DNA of 64,000 bases from Schistosoma haematobium (Eukaryota > Platyhelminthes > Trematoda > Strigeidida > Schistosomatidae), in NCBI RefSeq assembly GCF_000699445.3, contig NC_067198.1, positions 23,695,536-23,759,535 on the forward strand, read 5' to 3'. The position numbers and the translations under genes are program-made. The notes under the pieces are model-generated. The model was given only the letters and a program-made list of their open reading frames with translations, made no database searches and was not told where the DNA came from. Shown here in pieces: positions 13,341 through 25,038 of this stretch; position 1 is the first letter of the stretch, and each line of letters starts with the position of its first letter.

Positions 13341-13856
13341 AATCTTATTAATTATCATGAAATATATAAAATGTCTTTGAAATTTATACTCTTAAGGTGA
13401 GACTTAGCGTCAATCAGTACAGAGTACTTCTATGTGACCCGCTGACGTTTATCGATAACGCAAAAGTTTTTGTGTTGAACTCTTCAATAGGTCGTTTCAC
13501 TACTTATAAGTAGCTCAAATAAAGCACCAGAATTGCCCATTACGAAAAAACACATCTCATTAAAACATCTCAGAATTGTAGAAGTACAATTATTTTGTAA
13601 TCCACATTAATCAGTTTACAATGGTTCTAAAACTCAATATTTATATTGCAGACTAAACTAAAAGTTCAATCAGATGAGTATTAATCATTCAAAATCATGT
13701 TTACAATTATTATCTTGTGGATTGAATATTTCATGATCACCATAGGTTGTACGAACTTTGATTATAGTCTGTGAAGGTATACATCTAAAGTATATGGTTA
13801 AAATAAATTAGCACTTGACAAAGAACAACCATTATAATTTGCTACATAATATCTAC
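13341..13856. other. CRAMP1-like intron, no other content
   Basis: AT-rich; contains the GTAGAT donor side of exon F at 13856-13851 on the minus strand. Nothing else recognised. Confidence 0.5.
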
Positions 13857-14047
13857 CATACGCTCAGCAGCCAATTGCCATTTGTTTTCCACTAGAAAAA
13901 TAACATCTGAAAGTTGACGATTAATATCAACGCGTAGTCTTAAACGGGGATTTTGCTCTGCCTCTATTACTCTCCATGCATCTGTTTGTGTCCGTGGAAC
14001 TAATTCAATCCATACATCTTCAGGAAGTAGGAATTCATGTGTAGGTG
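13857..14047 (-). CDS. CRAMP1: CRAMP1-like exon F
   Basis: The acceptor caaattttag sits directly before the exon and a GTAGAT donor follows ...GAGCGTATG. The exon reads PTHEFLLPEDVWIELVPRTQ and then AEQNPRLRLRVDINRQ and VENKWQLAAERM. It lines up with the cramped-family segment that contains the invariant QNPRLR and the following helix. It begins 2 nt into an Ala codon (phase 1 from exon E) and ends in phase 0. Confidence 0.88.
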
Positions 14048-17000
14048 CTAAAATTTGATTTGAATGAGAACTGCATTATTTTAGTTGAAAAATTTTAAAA
14101 GTATTTGTTAAATGAATCCTCTACAGGACTAAGTACCTAAATATCAAACCTAATGTTCTATAGATGGCAATGTTATTTAAAATAAAAATACATGAGCTAT
14201 TAAAGACGGGGAATTAAAAAACCGATAAATCAAGAAGAGCGCGTGTAACCCATATCCGAAAATACCGGTCAGTGAACATCCACAACAGAGTAAACCAATC
14301 CACTATCTGGATATAGTAATCTGAACTTCACCTTAATATCACTTACTTGGAATCTTACCATGAAATAGCAACATTTAAAAGACAATTTTTATCGAATACA
14401 CGTAACACATATATTTTTTCTACATTCAAGAGTGATACGGAGCAGATTAGTGAGTTAATTGACTTTGAATTCTGCCCAATGTGTATGGGCTGGAAAAACG
14501 CAAGTAACACATGAGTTATATATAAGTAATGAACCTTCGGTTAGCTCCTTACTTTTTAATTCTTATGGCTCAAAAAGGAAATTTGTAGAGAGCTATGAAA
14601 TTGTTAAGGATAATTTTTTTCTGATCACTCGTCTGAGAGAACTCAGAATAGCTTAAATGATAGTTGACGGTCACGTCGCTATATAATCAGTCGTACAACT
14701 TTGCTTTAGAGACAAATATTTATTGCTTCTGACTATATCACTTCCTAACAATCAATTTGATGAAGTGTGGCTTTGTCATGACGTAATCAGTTAGCTGAAA
14801 TCAATGCTACGACTTGCAGTAAATCCAGAACTAAGTATCAAGAACACAAATATTAATCTGAGTCAAATCAAATAGGATCATGAATTACCGTGTTGTCCGT
14901 TCAGATAAAATAAGAAGCGTAGTTAGCCTGAAACACTCAAATATAATAAAAAAGCTAGGAACAAAGATGCCATAAAAATGCTTTTTAATAATTACAGGTC
15001 TATTAAATTAAAAATCTTATGTATGTATAATTATGAAGTACCACCATACCAGAGATGTTATTCAATTGCTTCAAAGCAGGACAAACAGGAGTACGTAACA
15101 AAAAACGCCGCCCATTGTGTTTGATTACAGTGGTACTGAAACAAAGAAACATATGAAAAGACGAAAAATACTATTTATTGGAGAAATATAAATATTTACA
15201 ATAAGTACAAGTATTATTATTTAAATTCATTGTCTCCTTACTACGCGTTTAAACTTACGAATAACTTCTTGCGATAAACAATATAAATATTAGAGTACAC
15301 AATTCCATACTTACAAAGACTAAACCAACCACTCACAAATTAAACAAAATAATGTAATAAAAATAATAGAATGAAGTGTTGCCAAGATCCTTACAAGTGG
15401 TGAGCGTAATGACTTATATTCAAGGTCTACTTATTTATGAAAAACTAACAAGAATAGTTTATCAAAAACGATCAAGTTTCAACCATCAAGTAGTGAACAG
15501 AATCAGACACCATATTTCATACCAAAAAAAGTAAAGCCAAAGTACTCATACACGGAAAATTTATTCGTCTTATTAAGAGCATCAAAATGATAAAACTATA
15601 TCATGTTTGTAATAAATCGACTGAAATCTTTCTCTATTTCAAAATAAGTCAGAAATAATAACACACAGGAAATATGATAAAAATGAAAAACAGCAGTCAA
15701 AATTTGTATAGATTCAAGTAACATCTTACCACAAGTTCAAGCAACCAAACGAATTCACATACAAGGCCTTCAGCAATATCCGTTTATTGATAAGCACTGC
15801 TGAGAACGTTCTAGTAAGGTATAATTTCACATTGGCCTTAAAACAAAGCACATTAACCATTTTGAAATTGTGGTATTACTGAGGTCCAAATTTAAGATGG
15901 ATTAAATATTTTTTAAGCAAACCTCATATAAATACACCAGTTAGGATAGTGTTATGCCCAAACAATAATTAGTGGGTTTTTATAACATCTAAATTTGGAA
16001 CGTTTACTGATGTCCAAAATTTATGAATTCCTAATAGGTTGATCTATTCTTTTAGAAGAATTCATAAGAGCAAAAGTTGATCTTTTGCTAGAATGTGTTC
16101 AGGTTGCCACTCGAAAGAGTCACGCTGAGTCGTAGACACCATCTTTCTCGATAGCATGTTTCAAGAATTAGTTATACAAAAGAAAACAACAGTTGTAAGT
16201 CCGCTAAACTTGCGGCTAAAATGGTTCCAACTGAATCTAATTTAATGAAAAGCACTGCAAATGCCACTTCAGTTTTTCACTAAAATCAAATTCCCGAGCT
16301 GGATTCCAAATAACATCTTCGCGAGAGAGGATATTCTTTTCAAAGCTTGACTTTGTAACTGAGGCTACAGTCTATCGTGTTTGGGAGATTTGTGATACCT
16401 TAATCATATTATCTCAATCAACAGATACAACAACTTGCTATGTAGCGTTGTTCTGGAAACCATCTCTATGATGACCTTTCTGTTTTACTACCGGGGATAA
16501 TTCGAACGTAGTCTTAACGAATTTCAGGAAATAAGTAGCACCTGAATGTCTCAAGTGAACCTCACGTGGACCTGGCTCAGACATCTGGACCAAATTAAAC
16601 CATATTTTTTAATGTGAAGGTAAGAACGACAGAAAAGGATAGATAACAAATCATTTAAATACACTAATAAAGCTCATATATTTGTAAGGAGGATATATTA
16701 TTTACTCTTAAATTCAGACAGGATATCTCATTCAACAGATGACAAGGTAAGGAACTGTGAGATTACGCCACACCAGCTGTGGATAAAAATAAGCTAAGTT
16801 CAAAATAATACAAACAAATTGTTTTTTATTACAAAGCAGTGAGCAAAAATCACACACCCACAATGAACCAATTCGTTTAATTTTTCTCCCAATCGGTGGT
16901 CCAATGCTAAAATGACAAATGGAAAAAAAATTAGAAACTGGGGTGAAAATGAACCTGGTATTGTTAGAGGGAGAGAATGGAAAAGCAACTTAATGTAAGT

Positions 17001-20000
17001 TGCTTCTGCCGAGAAGTGAATAAATAACCAAATTAAATTAGCAAGTTTAAATAGCACGCAGGAATGGAACGGAATATAAAGTATGATCGAAAACAGATCT
17101 GATTACAGTAATATCAAATTATTTCGGTTCAAGTGATACTGTGTGAAATAAACTCGTGTATTTGAGTGTATTCTAGTAGATGTGAAGAATGTGAAATTTT
17201 TAATGTGGAAAAAATAGTTAAACTTATGTGTTAATAGTCTAAATGGAATTAAATGTGATTGTTTGAATAAACGGTTCAAGCTGGATGAACAGTCGACTCT
17301 TCAGAGAGCAGAGTTTACAACTATATGAAAAGCTTCAGCTACTTGCCTTTATTCATAGTTGGAGAAACCTTTTGAATCCATTTAATACTTTGATACCGAT
17401 TTGATGGTTGTTGCAAATGGTATGTACTTCAACTGCTGGCTTGATTTGAAGATCTTTCAGTTATACATGATTGGCAAGAGTCAGGATTTCGCGAGAACAC
17501 TCTAATATACAAGACATCACAACTGACACAACCTAATCTGTAGGCATAATTCTGGTGAGGCGTTAAAAAGGATCTCTTCCTTTATTAGAAATAAATAAAT
17601 TCAAAGTCTTAGTTGTTTCATAAAACGCTTCAATTCTGTGTAATTTAAAGGTCTGTCGAATTTTTTGTTGTACCGTGGTATAGTGAAACTAAAGTACCAA
17701 ATCATAATAGTCCGATTAACATATTATTATAATTCAATAACATCTTTTCGTTTTAGTATAGTTTTAATAATATTCACAGGAAAATTATTAGATTATGAGA
17801 CAGTTCTATTTCTTTATTCTGCGTTTGGTAGCTCTTCTGAGTAAATTCAGATTCAGAAAAAATTTGCACTAAATGGATGAATATAGTTGAATTCATTGTA
17901 CCAGTTTCAATGTGTTGGTTTTCAGAAGACGGGTAAATCTGCACTCATATTAGAATCCTTTTTAATCAGACGGTTTAAAAACGATAGTTCGTTAGGTTCA
18001 TTTTCCCTTTAGAAAGTAAATTCAACGTGATGTGGGGAAGCAATTATCGGTTTAGGGAATTTTTAAAAGGTATTTTTAATGATGACAAATGTGTCAACCT
18101 ATTTGTTGATGACGATACTGTTATACTATATTTATCAGCTTTGGTAACTACTATTGCTCAGTAAACTGCAGCCTTGAGTAGATTATAACCTGTTTATGGC
18201 TGATCCCAACTAAGGCATAATCATTGCCGAAGTACTAACTGACGCCTACCCTCTGGAACTCAAGCTTGGACTTAGATTGACCACATCACGACTAGCTACC
18301 GTTGTAGTTGTATACAGCACTATCATTACCCTTAAAGTTCCTGTCTAGATTCTGACCAAGCCCCTTTGTTTACGTCAATCTTGTCCTACGTTTTAGTGTC
18401 CAACACATTTGTCGTCCTAAACTCATTGATATCAACAAATTGACTGCAACTTCCGTTGCAGCCAAATATCACACCAAAATGGGTTAATGACTAACCGTCA
18501 AAATGTTGAAAAGTACAGATGACAACTGGGTGCATTACCATATCATGGGAACGGAAAGTAAATTCGCTTGAGGTTTACGAAACGTCCCAATTATAAGTGA
18601 TGGGTTTTTACAAAGTTACGTCAGTTTGCTCTGGGCAGCTGCAAGTTTAGTGGTCAATGTAGGTTCTTGCCTAAACAGGACTGAGAAACTTGATAACTGA
18701 TCTATCCAACGAGGTGAAAGTCTGTAGGAAGCTCCAACTCCCAAAGAACCACAAATCACTAGTTTCTTTGATCAGTTGGACACTATTGTACTCCGGGACT
18801 GTCTACTGAACAAGACTGTGCCTGGGAAGCTTATTAACAAGTTGGAGTCTCTAGAAAAACACCTCAGGCAGAATGAGGGCATGCAGACCCCTCTCTACAT
18901 CGTTCCCTTTAAGTAAATGCCCTGGTATGGCCGAGAGTAGGGTGGGCCCGCCCTCCCTCTCGAAATACTCTCACATGACCACGCGTATACAGCCTCTGCC
19001 AAGGAAGTCCTACTCATTGCCTTCTCGTGGCGGGGGTGTTGTTTACGAAAATGAGAGGACGAAAAGCGAATGTCCGGTCCTTTAACCGGATCCCAAACCA
19101 ATGGTGCACATGGGCTGGCTCCAGTATCTTGCGGGAACAAATGGCGTATGAACCAATCGTTGGTCACCGGCTACCATGGGACTGCATCTCCTCACGATGT
19201 CCCACTGTCTTGTGGGTCAGACCCTTAGGTCAGAGGCTCGGGGTGTGGCCCCCTAATAAAACCGCCTGCTTCGGTCTGGGCACCCTGGCAGTATCACAAC
19301 CCACACACACATATGATTAAATGTCGATACTTATGGAGAATACTTGTATTGCTTCGATTAACAATCAAACTATTCACATTATTATTTTTTTTACGTCATT
19401 TATTCAGTGTGGCGCATATATATTTGGTGCCCTCTTGTACCAATATTTATGTGTTCAAATAAAATAAAAATAAATGGGTTGCAAAGAGTCACCCAGTCTT
19501 ACCATTCCTAATCTGAACCTGTAACCTGAAGAAAGACATGTCGATCTTGAGTATGGGAATGACAGTCCTATTGTACGATGGTACAGAAGTTATCCGATTC
19601 GTACTCAACAAGTTGGCACGTACTTTTCATCTTCTAAATCCAATGCACTTTTACAAGAATGGAAGGAACCTGCGCCTAAACGCACTCTTAATAGTAAGTA
19701 GCTAGAAGTAGTAGGAAAGTTTGTGTATTTAGGAAGGTTTATAAGTGCTGGTAGTGGTGATGGTGGCGTGACCAATAAAACCAATTTATGCACAGTAATA
19801 GCTAGAGTGGATCGTCTTTGGTATTGTTGTGCTATTATTCTGGCTGTAAAAGTTCCAGTTTATGACACGTCAGTGAGAGTGGTTTTGCTCCGTACTTGTA
19901 AAACCTGGCCTTCCTGAGTTGAGATGTTAGGCTACTCTCCGAGTTCCATCATCGTTGTCGCCCGAGGATTGCTGAGATTCAGAGTCAACACCATCTTACC

Positions 20001-21831
20001 AATATGGAGGTTCGGTAACGTGTGTTTGGGCAGTGAAGATAACTCGGTTGGTGTCACATTCTTGAAATACTGACTGGTCGCTTGGATATATGATACGAAT
20101 GTCACCCAAGAGGATTGCACACCATGAATTGTTTGCCGATAATAATAATATCTAGAGAGGTGATTAGTATTTGACATGGTGTCGGGGTATGAAAGAATTA
20201 TGAGCAGGGCTGGCTTCTGTCGATCTTTCATGAGTTTTTGGTTGAGGTCCTAAAAATAGTGCAACACAGTGGCTTGAGACGCTATCAGACATGGTTCAGA
20301 ATAGAATCCAGTGGTGGTATCACTATACTTTTCTTATACATAAACTTCACTAAATTGAAAAGTTCTTCTTTGCCCTATTTTTCAACAGAACTACTGCTTT
20401 CTTGTTTTCTTAATCTCATTCACATACTTTCATTAACTTTTTCTATCCCATTCACTTCCCTCCTCCTGTATCTTTAAAATTTCACTTTTTTATTATGTGG
20501 CGTATATTTATTTTGATACCTCTTGATATGACGGGATTAAAAACAAAATTACACTCATTTACTCATTCTGATTTCTGTCCGACATTGCTTCCGTTTCAAT
20601 TCAGTGTAATGATTACTCAGCGTAGTATTTATTTTGTTTTCCAGTGTGATACTTCATTCGGTAAAACATTAATTTATTTCAGTGTGCCGTTTATCCAAAA
20701 TATGATATTCGTGTATTTGTTGAAGTTAGAGATTAGCACCGTTGGATGTCCGCCCAGTGGTCTAGGGGTTAAGCATTCGCACGTCAGACCGAATGTCCTG
20801 GGATCAACTCCCGCGTGCGGGATCGTGGGTGCGCACTGTTGAGGAATCCCATACTAAGAAGAAACGGCCGTTCACTGCTTCCAGGTTTTCTATGGTAGTC
20901 TAGCTTTAATCGACTCATGAATTCAACAATTAAATGATATTCTTGTGTTGAATTAATATGAAATATGTTCAGCAAGACACGTAGCATGTGATTTGTTTTA
21001 AATGGGTATTTTTCATAAATGTGATTTCATCTTAATGAATGATCAAAACGGTGTACAATCAATATATAAATTAGTGTATTTTAGACTACATTAGTCGTGT
21101 TTTGGGGTTAATAAATATCCAGTCTTGATATTCCTACTTCGCGTTGTGAAAAATGCAGAGTTTCTCGCTTTACAAGTATGAGTAATATGCGATTCCGACA
21201 TAACAATTACCGACGACCAGACATAACACCCCTTCGCACTAACATTTACTTTTAAACAAATGGATGAAAATGTCCTTTCGTAAAGAACGTAGGGTTCTTA
21301 ATTCCTCTTTCGAAAGATCTTAAGGAAGGCATTTTTGCGGAAATGCAAGGTTTTTTAAATACCCTAGATGAGCCGCTTTCCATGTAGTTGTTCGAGAATG
21401 GTTTTGTAGTTGGAGCGACTTCTATAACATTGAGAGTCTTTCTACGTAAATTAAAAGTTAATCCATGGTTATCTAAAATTTCATCTGGAATATTATGAGC
21501 AACTCTTAGATAAGTAGGACTAATTTTTGTTGTTGGGTTTCTCTTTTTCGTCTTTCCTTATTCCACTTTAACCTATTATCCAGTTTGCCAGGAGTTCGAC
21601 AAATCTAAATAATAATTCCCCCTTTCATTGAAAAGACCAAAAATAAAATTCTGTAATTTTGTAAAAATCAAATAGTTTATTAGATTCACTGTATATAATC
21701 CATTAATATAGTAGCTAACCTAATTAATAAATGTATGAACTTATGACACACCTTGATAACTAATAACGAACACATTAGAAGTGGCGAATTCTGCTGATGG
21801 CGAATGACTAATAACTTCATTTTCTCTTAGC

Positions 21832-21876
<45 letters not shown>

Positions 21877-24319
21877 TGAGTCAGAAGCCCAATTCTTGAG
21901 TGAGAAATCTGTGAGATTTTTAAGAGGACAGTGATCATGAGTAAACGTGGCTCTTTTCTTTAGAGAAAGCGTAATAACTTAGTAAACGTAAACAGAGAGA
22001 TATGCAAATGGAGACGTTAAAACGAAGGAAAATGATGAGAAGGAAACTGAAATCTGAATTCACACATCCAAGAACCAAATTAATTAAAGCAATTATGATC
22101 ACATGAAGTGGCAAACTATCTAAAATCTGTTTGTTAGATGGAGTTAAGGACAAGAAATATTAAGGCTGATAAGAAAAACAATCCAACTAAAGCACTAAAC
22201 CTAAGTTTTATATAGAATTACTGAATTTATCAGTCAGTCATCAACGTAGAGGCTGTCAGAGTTGTGTGTTGGCCCGAGTAACTATAACACATTAGGAATA
22301 CGAGATGAAAGTAACAAGACAAACTAAAAAGGATCGCAGTAATGAAGTAACAATGACAATGAGAATCGCCAACTTTATAATTGGGATCAAATGAATAGTA
22401 TAAATTGTGGCTGTGGACGTTAAGTGATATGGTCCTAACCACTGATAACGGTACAAATCCATTCAGTTTTTATTTTACCCTAAATATTGAACATGGTTTT
22501 TACTTTATGGCGTTTCATATGCCTTCTTTTAAACATAATAATATGTCACTCGTTTTGTTGATCGACAAACTTTAGTGTAACTTGAAATGACTAACTAATA
22601 TATAATATTATTTGTTGTTATTTATTTAAACACATAAAAATTGGTACTAGGAGGCACCAAATATATATGCGCCACACAAATCATTCGATTTGTGTGAGGG
22701 CCGGGATACTGCCAGGGTGCACAGACCGAAGCAGGCGGTTTTATTAGGGGCCACACCCCGAGCCTCTGACCTAAGGGTCTGACCCACAAGACAGTGGGAC
22801 ATCGTGAGGAGATGCAGTCCCATGGTAGCCGGTGACCAACGATTGGTTCATACGCCATTTGTTCCCGCAAGATACTGGAGCCAGCCCATGTGCACCATTG
22901 GTTTGGGATCCGGTTAAAGGACCGGACATTCGCTTTTCGTCCTCTCATTTTCGTAAACAACACCCCCGCCACGAGAAGGCAATGAGTAGGACTTCCTTGG
23001 CAGAGGCTGTATACGCGTAGCCGTGTGAGAGCATTTCGAGAGGGAGGGCGGGCCCACCCCACTCTCAGCCATACCAGGGCATTTGGGGGTGGGGCCTTTA
23101 CATTGGTTTTGTAACATTGTGATTCGATGATGTATTCAAAGTTATTAACATGACCCTAAGATTTATCCAATTTTCGGATCGATGTCTCATTGTTTTGCAC
23201 TTTTAAACACAGTAGGGAGCTATATTCCTTACTTATTAGAGCAACAAAAACCGAAAATGAAAAAACATAACCATGATTAAATCCAAACCAAAGTTATTCA
23301 TTACCGTAAGTAGAGATAAAAAGAGACGAAAGCATATTATTGCTACAAACTTATTACTTACGTTTCTTAATGCGTGTACGCAGCACAGAATAATTGACAA
23401 TTGCATAAACTTCCCTAACATGTTGTGGGACCTCTTCGGGAAATTTAGTGTAACGACGTACTTTATGCCAAGTTTGTTGATAAAAGAAACGAACTTGTTC
23501 ACGAGTCCGACCACCACAAGGTGTATTTAAATCAGAACTACCGGTACAGGGTGTGCTCATTCCAACACTAGGTTGAGTAATGTTGCTTGGGCACGGAGCG
23601 CTTAAATTAGATGGGATGAGGGCAGATGATAAACTGTTTGAAGAGACAAAATTATTTCCAGAGTGCAAACTATTCAAAGTTAGTTCAATATTGCCACTTG
23701 ATGACCCAGTTTGGTGATCGATTGATGTACGATGTCCACGAGACCGAACGAAACGTGTGATTTCACTGAAGTTACGCCCGTACTATATGTTAAGGAACGA
23801 ATAGGAAATATTATCACACAATATTCAAGGTAAACATGAAGAGTAATTAGTTACGAAAATATTAACCATGATACATAAAATGGTAAACAGGAAAAACGAG
23901 AAGACAAAGTGTAAAACAATTAACGTACCATTCTCACGGCCTGGAAAAATAGACGTCTATCATCAGGTGACCAAGTTCCGCGTAACAATCTCGGAGCATT
24001 TTCTAAATGCAAGAAGTGTTAGCAAACCACCGAAAAACTAACCAGAACGAGTTTTGTGTGGTTTATCGTCTACTGAGATCTTTACATAATCGCATAGTGT
24101 CTGACCACTTGTTCCAGATGCACTATAAAAGTTGTTTACATTACAACCGCCCTCAGCAGATTCATATATTCCAGGAGAAATTAACTGGTTTGGTGTGTTT
24201 CCTACTAAATGTCCACTCGAAGGGCAAAGTACACGCGCATGATGTCGAGCTTTAACAATCGCAGCAATATTTGGAGCTTCCATTTCTGCACTACGCGTCT
24301 TCATACCGTTCCAATGGTT
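13857..24319 (-). CDS. CRAMP1: Cramped/CRAMP1-like chromatin protein, six joined exons
   Basis: Exons A-F at 24319-24043, 24002-23929, 23782-23362, 16906-16858, 15135-15050 and 14047-13857 join in phase on the minus strand. Taking the ATG at 24304 as residue 1, they give 361 residues. Residues about 98-240 form the SANT/Myb-like domain of cramped proteins (GTWSPDDRRLFFQAVRMYGR, then REQVRFFYQQTWHKV). Residues about 258-361 hold the conserved segment after it (GEKLNELVHCG, TTVIKHNGRRFLLRTPVCPA, and VWIELVPR...AEQNPRLRL). Cramped family proteins are nuclear and linked to Polycomb-type regulation and, in animals, to linker-histone gene expression; that role is from the family, not from this sequence. 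The start is uncertain because a CR1-like element abuts exon A. The homology across four short exons with matching phases makes the assignment strong. Confidence 0.88.
14048..15049. other. CRAMP1-like intron E-F
   Basis: Intron of about 1.0 kb with GTATGG donor and TTTTAG acceptor on the minus strand. No repeat family recognised. A 65-codon plus-strand frame (14459-14656) has no supporting signal. Confidence 0.6.
15050..15135 (-). CDS. CRAMP1: CRAMP1-like exon E
   Basis: An 86-nt exon. The acceptor is ttctttgtttcag and the donor is TCTG|GTATGG. It reads TTVIKHNGRRFLLRTPVCPA then LKQLNNIS, matching the cramped segment that follows the SANT domain (family pattern TTVRYKGR...P.CRALK). The first base completes the Gly codon begun in exon D. 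Confidence 0.9.
15136..16857. other. CRAMP1-like intron D-E
   Basis: 1.7 kb intron, AT-rich. No mobile element identified with confidence. Confidence 0.5.
16858..16906 (-). CDS. CRAMP1: CRAMP1-like exon D (49 nt)
   Basis: A very short exon between acceptor ttgtcattttag and donor GTGTGT. With one base from exon C it reads PLDHRLGEKLNELVHC, then two bases of a Gly codon finished by exon E. KLNEL followed by a small linker and Gly is the hallmark spacing of cramped proteins here. Phases on both sides fit exactly, which is hard to obtain by chance. Confidence 0.88.
16907..18439. other. CRAMP1-like intron C-D, left part
   Basis: Start of a 6.5-kb intron; the right part is filled with retroelement remains. 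No feature recognised in this stretch. Confidence 0.5.
18440..18885 (+). mobile_element. Family B LINE fragment (RT region), heavily decayed
   Basis: Sequence similar to the family B LINE at 53.3-56.1 kb. It includes the TTGCAACTTCTGTTGC-like stretch and the segment after RT motif A (near 18770-18885; compare 55190-55300). No open frame remains. Confidence 0.6.
18905..19475 (+). mobile_element. Short internally deleted LINE-derived element, copy 1
   Basis: A non-coding unit made of a GC-rich 5' leader (CTGGTATGGCCGAG... to ...CGCCTGCTTCGGTCTGGGC) joined to the family B 3' terminus (GTGGCGCATATATATTTGGTG...GTGTTCAAATAAAATAAA). The same 5' leader piece sits just before the endonuclease of the family B LINE near 53296-53345, so the unit keeps both LINE ends and lacks the ORF. 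Further copies are at 22621-23100 and 47548-48488. Confidence 0.75.
19500..20545 (+). mobile_element. Family B LINE 3' half, decayed
   Basis: Decayed plus-strand reading of motif C region through the C-terminus (fragments VVGKFVYLGRFISAGSG near 19705, VRVVLLRTCKTWPS near 19875). A tail near 20495-20530 resembles GTGGCGCATATATTT. Multiple frameshifts. Confidence 0.7.
20745..20990 (+). mobile_element. tRNA-derived SINE-like unit
   Basis: A tRNA-like head has an A-box-like AGTGGTCTAGGGGTTA (about 20756-20771) and a B-box-like GGGATCAACTCC (about 20799-20811). A non-tRNA body follows. It is not a functional tRNA: no foldable acceptor/anticodon pairing is evident. Confidence 0.6.
20991..22620. 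other. CRAMP1-like intron C-D, spacer with (ATT)n
   Basis: AT-rich intronic sequence with a (TTA)n microsatellite at about 21832-21874. No gene recognised. Confidence 0.5.
21832..21874. repeat. (TTA)n microsatellite
   Basis: About 14 uninterrupted TTA units; the poly-Asn frame on the minus strand is an artefact. Confidence 0.95.
22621..23100 (-). mobile_element. Short internally deleted LINE-derived element, copy 2
   Basis: A minus-strand copy of the unit at 18905-19475, nearly complete. Its 5' end is near 23097 (GGCCCCACCCCCAAATGCC) and its 3' tail at 22621-22680 (AAATAAATAA, GCGCCACAC on the plus strand). It shares long near-identical blocks with copy 1, so it is relatively young. Confidence 0.8.
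23101..23361. other. CRAMP1-like intron C-D, right end
   Basis: Contains the GTAAGT donor of exon C at 23361-23356 (minus strand). Nothing else recognised. Confidence 0.6.
23362..23782 (-). CDS. CRAMP1: CRAMP1-like exon C with split SANT domain
   Basis: A 421-nt exon; acceptor cttaacatatag, donor AAAC|GTAAGT. It opens with YGRNFSEITRFVRSRG (second helix of the SANT-like fold) and closes with GGRTREQVRFFYQQTWHKV and VYAIVNYSVLRTRIKK (third helix and the following conserved helix). Between them, residues about 129-201 are a Ser/Asn/Pro-rich stretch of about 73 residues. Other cramped proteins have a much shorter linker at this place. It ends in phase 1, matching exon D. Confidence 0.9.
23929..24002 (-). 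CDS. CRAMP1: CRAMP1-like exon B
   Basis: A 74-nt exon bounded by acceptor ttcttgcatttag and donor ATG|GTACGT. With one base from exon A it encodes ENAPRLLRGTWSPDDRRLFF then QAVRM, the first helix of the SANT-like domain with its hallmark Trp. The intron to exon A is only 40 nt (24042-24003), typical of schistosome micro-introns. Confidence 0.9.
24043..24319 (-). CDS. CRAMP1: CRAMP1-like exon A (start uncertain)
   Basis: The open frame reads MKTRSAEMEAPNIAAIVKAR onward from an ATG at 24304 to the GTTAGT donor at 24042. It gives 87 residues with no recognisable domain, before the SANT segment. A possible acceptor (cttctattccatccag) ends at 24320, which would place 15 coding or leader bases before the ATG. 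That acceptor lies inside the 3' end of the adjoining CR1-like element. Either the element inserted just upstream of the true exon and supplied the splice site, or upstream coding sequence was lost. The first 43 nt recur at 31719-31761 together with the element's 3' part. Confidence 0.75.
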
Positions 24320-25038
24320 CTGGATGGAATAGAAGCTTTTGCTTAACGGGCCTCCATATCTAGTAGCGAAGGATCACTGATGACGCTGGATAGGAACCTA
24401 GGAATATTAACGACAAAAGAGGAAAGAGAAATTGGTAAATCACAGTAAGATATGATCCTTAGTCCTTAAGAACATGTCAAGTATCCTCTCAAAGGACTCC
24501 TGGTAAGTCACTTGGACTATCTCAGCCGGCAGCAAATTCTAGTATCTGACTACTCTTAATGAACAGAAAATGTGTCTACAGTCCCTTCTGCTGAGTTGTG
24601 TCTACGGTTTCTGAGTATTACCCCTTAGGTTTGTGTTGGAGTTAAACTTAGGTAGGTATTTAAGGGGATGCCTAGAGGCGTTAAGGATGCTATGAGCCAT
24701 TAGGTCACCTGTAAGACGCCTGCACTCTAACGGGTAAAGGTTTAATGATTGGAAGCGCTCTTCATAAGACCTTAATTTGAGCCCCCGAACTGATTTCGTG
24801 GATATGCTCTAGAATGTCTTTATCCTTTTGGAGTGAGGGAGAAAATACTACGTTTCCGTACTCTACATGGGGACGAATGAAACCGTTGAAGACTATGTGG
24901 AAAGTTCTTGCGTCGAACTGGCCGAAAATGCGCTTAAACGTTACCAGTGCAAGGTTTACTCGAAAGGTATTTTTGTCAAAGTTGGCGTAAGACTTCAAAT
25001 GGTAGGGTACCAGTACTCCTAAATCTTTTCCAACTTGT
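24277..25038. repeat. Direct repeat, unit 1 (partner 31719-32480)
   Basis: About 762 bp, essentially identical to 31719-32480 in the same orientation. It contains the CR1-like RT end and 3' UTR plus 43 nt of CRAMP1 exon A. Confidence 0.85.

Noticed and set aside
20745..20820. Functional tRNA gene
   Set aside because: A- and B-box-like sequences are present, but no proper acceptor stem, anticodon arm or terminator; it has a SINE-like body.
22622..23062. 146-codon minus-strand ORF, and its twin at 19027-19320, as a small protein family
   Set aside because: The frame lies in the LINE 5' leader and tail of the short element, is not kept in the copies at 47.8 kb, and shows no domain.
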